The notes under the pieces are model-generated. The model saw only the letters and a program-made list of their open reading frames with translations, had not been told where the DNA came from and did no database searches. DNA of 7,841 nucleotides, taken from positions 1 to 7,841 of the forward strand of contig CAVARE010000029.1 of NCBI GenBank assembly GCA_963591145.1, read 5' to 3'. The first letter of the stretch is position 1; each line of letters opens with the position of its first letter. Positions 7,053 through 7,841 of this stretch are shown here, in pieces. Origin of the DNA: RGIG5612 sp963591145 (GTDB lineage Bacteria > Bacillota > Clostridia > Lachnospirales > Lachnospiraceae). Made by a program: the position numbers and the translations under genes.

Positions 7053-7661
7053 TTAAAAATTGATAAACCCCATGTGCTCCAGGAGAATCTTGATGCCAAG
7101 CAATACGAGCACTGCGCCGCCTGCGATCTCGGCCTTGGCCTGGAATCTGTTGCCGAACTTGAAGCCGATATTAACACCTGCAAATGAGATGATGAAGGTC
7201 GTACAGCCTATCAGTATGATTGAACACCAGATATTAAGATGTGCAAATGAAAATGCACCTGTACCCATGTTAAGGAACGCGAATGTAAGTCCGACTGCCA
7301 GCGCATCTATGCTTGTAGCGACTGCAAGAAGAAACAGCTCACCGATTTTTAGTTTAAAATCCTCTGGTGCCTCATCAGGATTCTTCATCTCCTTGATGGC
7401 ATCTATTATCATCTTGCCGCCGATTATTATCAATAGTCCGAATGCGATCCAATGATCGATAGCTGTTATATATTTTTCAAAGCTCATGCCCAGAAGCCAG
7501 CCAATAAGCGGCATTAACGCCTGAAAACCTCCGAAGAATCCGGCGATCACCAGTGCGCCCTTCATATTTAATTTCTTCATTGAGAGGCCCTTGCACAGTG
7601 ACACCGCAAATGCGTCCATGGAAAGACCAACTCCGAGAAGCAAAACCTCTACAAATCCCAT
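7053..7661 (-). CDS. mntP: MntP-family manganese efflux pump
   Basis: This is a predicted inner-membrane exporter that lowers cytoplasmic Mn(II) (YebN/DUF204 family). The 202-residue product is slightly longer than E. coli MntP (about 188). It has two similar halves, each with a signature containing an acidic residue in a membrane helix: LSMDAFAVS (Asp16) and TSIDALAVG (Asp119). Six hydrophobic segments are visible at about 4-24, 35-57, 68-90, 107-130, 142-165 and 178-196, with a polar loop (91-105) between the halves. The ATG at 7661 follows AAAGGAG (7675-7669) with a 7-base spacer. It is a single-gene unit flanked by inverted copies of a repeat. I found no yybP-ykoY manganese riboswitch pattern in the visible leader (to 7841), and the sequence does not show how it is regulated. 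No T-run hairpin is obvious after the stop. Confidence 0.94.
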   Translation of the reverse strand: MGFVEVLLLGVGLSMDAFAVSLCKGLSMKKLNMKGALVIAGFFGGFQALMPLIGWLLGMSFEKYITAIDHWIAFGLLIIIGGKMIIDAIKEMKNPDEAPEDFKLKIGELFLLAVATSIDALAVGLTFAFLNMGTGAFSFAHLNIWCSIILIGCTTFIISFAGVNIGFKFGNRFQAKAEIAGGAVLVLLGIKILLEHMGFINF

Positions 7662-7680
7662 AACGGCTCTCCTTTCAACA

Positions 7681-7706
7681 AATTCACATATTATCGTAAT
7701 TGAATT
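7681..7706. promoter_or_regulatory. Inverted repeat over the presumed mntP promoter, possible operator
   Basis: AATTCA (7681-7686) and TGAATT (7701-7706) are reverse complements with a 14-base centre that covers the tentative -10 box. The position would suit a repressor or activator site. It does not look like the MntR box known from Bacillus, and AT-rich arms of six bases can arise by chance. Confidence 0.22.
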
Positions 7707-7716
7707 AAAAAAGCAA
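7688..7716 (-). promoter_or_regulatory. Possible sigma-A promoter of mntP
   Basis: On the minus strand TTGCTT (7716-7711) is followed after 17 bases by TAATAT (7693-7688), with the Shine-Dalgarno site about a dozen bases beyond. Both boxes are imperfect (3 of 6 and 4 of 6), and overlapping alternatives such as GATAAT (7695-7690) exist. The surrounding stretch is clearly AT-rich, as expected for a promoter, but the exact boxes are tentative. Confidence 0.35.
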
Positions 7717-7761
7717 TCAATGTATTATTATGTCAGTCACAAATTTCAAAGGCAAGTTGCT

Positions 7762-7841
7762 CCCGTGCCGGGACGGCGCAGCACCCTGACTAAAAGTCAG
7801 CTGCTACGTGCTTGCAGCGCTCTCGCAGCTGAGCCTGACTT
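7762..7841. repeat. Palindrome-rich element, copy B (inverted relative to copy A, cut by window edge)
   Basis: Two blocks match the reverse complement of copy A. Block 1, 7762-7786, matches 6929-6953 (25 bases, 2 differences). Block 2, 7794-7831, matches 6869-6906 (38 bases, 1 difference). Weaker similarity continues to the edge (CTGAC at 7835-7839). Between the blocks copy B has 7 bases where copy A has 22. In copy B the junction forms a clean hairpin, CTGACT-AAA-AGTCAG (7786-7800), absent from copy A. The element continues to the right of the window. Together with copy A it brackets mntP as an inverted pair. Confidence 0.8.

Noticed and set aside
6954..7761. mntP segment as a promoter-switching invertible element
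   Set aside because: The likely mntP promoter is inside the segment, so inversion would not switch mntP itself, and no recombinase gene is visible. The inverted repeats alone do not support phase variation.

Overview
The window looks like chromosomal DNA of an anaerobic Firmicute, most likely a Lachnospiraceae member (Butyrivibrio/Pseudobutyrivibrio-like). This is inferred from moderate base composition, strong AAGGAG-type ribosome sites, a very long oxygen-sensitive acyl-CoA dehydratase-activase protein, and the style of the VanS/PhoR-like kinase. No 16S or other taxonomic marker is present, so the family-level call is an inference. The window holds five protein-coding genes.

Layout. Positions 1-3440 (+) carry most of a very large ATP-dependent iron-sulfur activase of the 2-hydroxyacyl-CoA dehydratase type; its true start probably lies left of the window. 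A compact hairpin with an A-run on one side and a T-run on the other (about 3471-3513) separates it from a convergent minus-strand operon. Read 5' to 3' on the minus strand, that operon is an OmpR/PhoB response regulator (6640-5960), a membrane sensor histidine kinase (5963-4260, overlapping the regulator by 4 bp) and uracil-DNA glycosylase ung (4238-3570, 21 bp after the kinase stop). The regulator and kinase form a translationally coupled two-component system of unknown signal; ung appears to be co-transcribed.

Positions 6647-7052 form a 406-bp non-coding region dominated by a palindrome-rich element (about 6688-6958). mntP (7661-7053, minus), a predicted Mn(II) exporter, follows. A second copy of part of the same element, in the opposite orientation, starts at 7762 and runs off the right edge. 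mntP therefore sits between inverted copies of a dispersed repeat, and a piece of the repeat's interior also occurs, inverted, just after the mntP stop codon.

The genes are mostly recognisable families. The least explained items are the repeat family around mntP, the uncharacterised activase-dehydratase fusion, the charged C-terminal tail on the kinase, and the pairing of a two-component system with ung. I see no convincing CRISPR array, tRNA, rRNA, transposase, prophage gene or defence system, and no evidence that compels a wholly new system.
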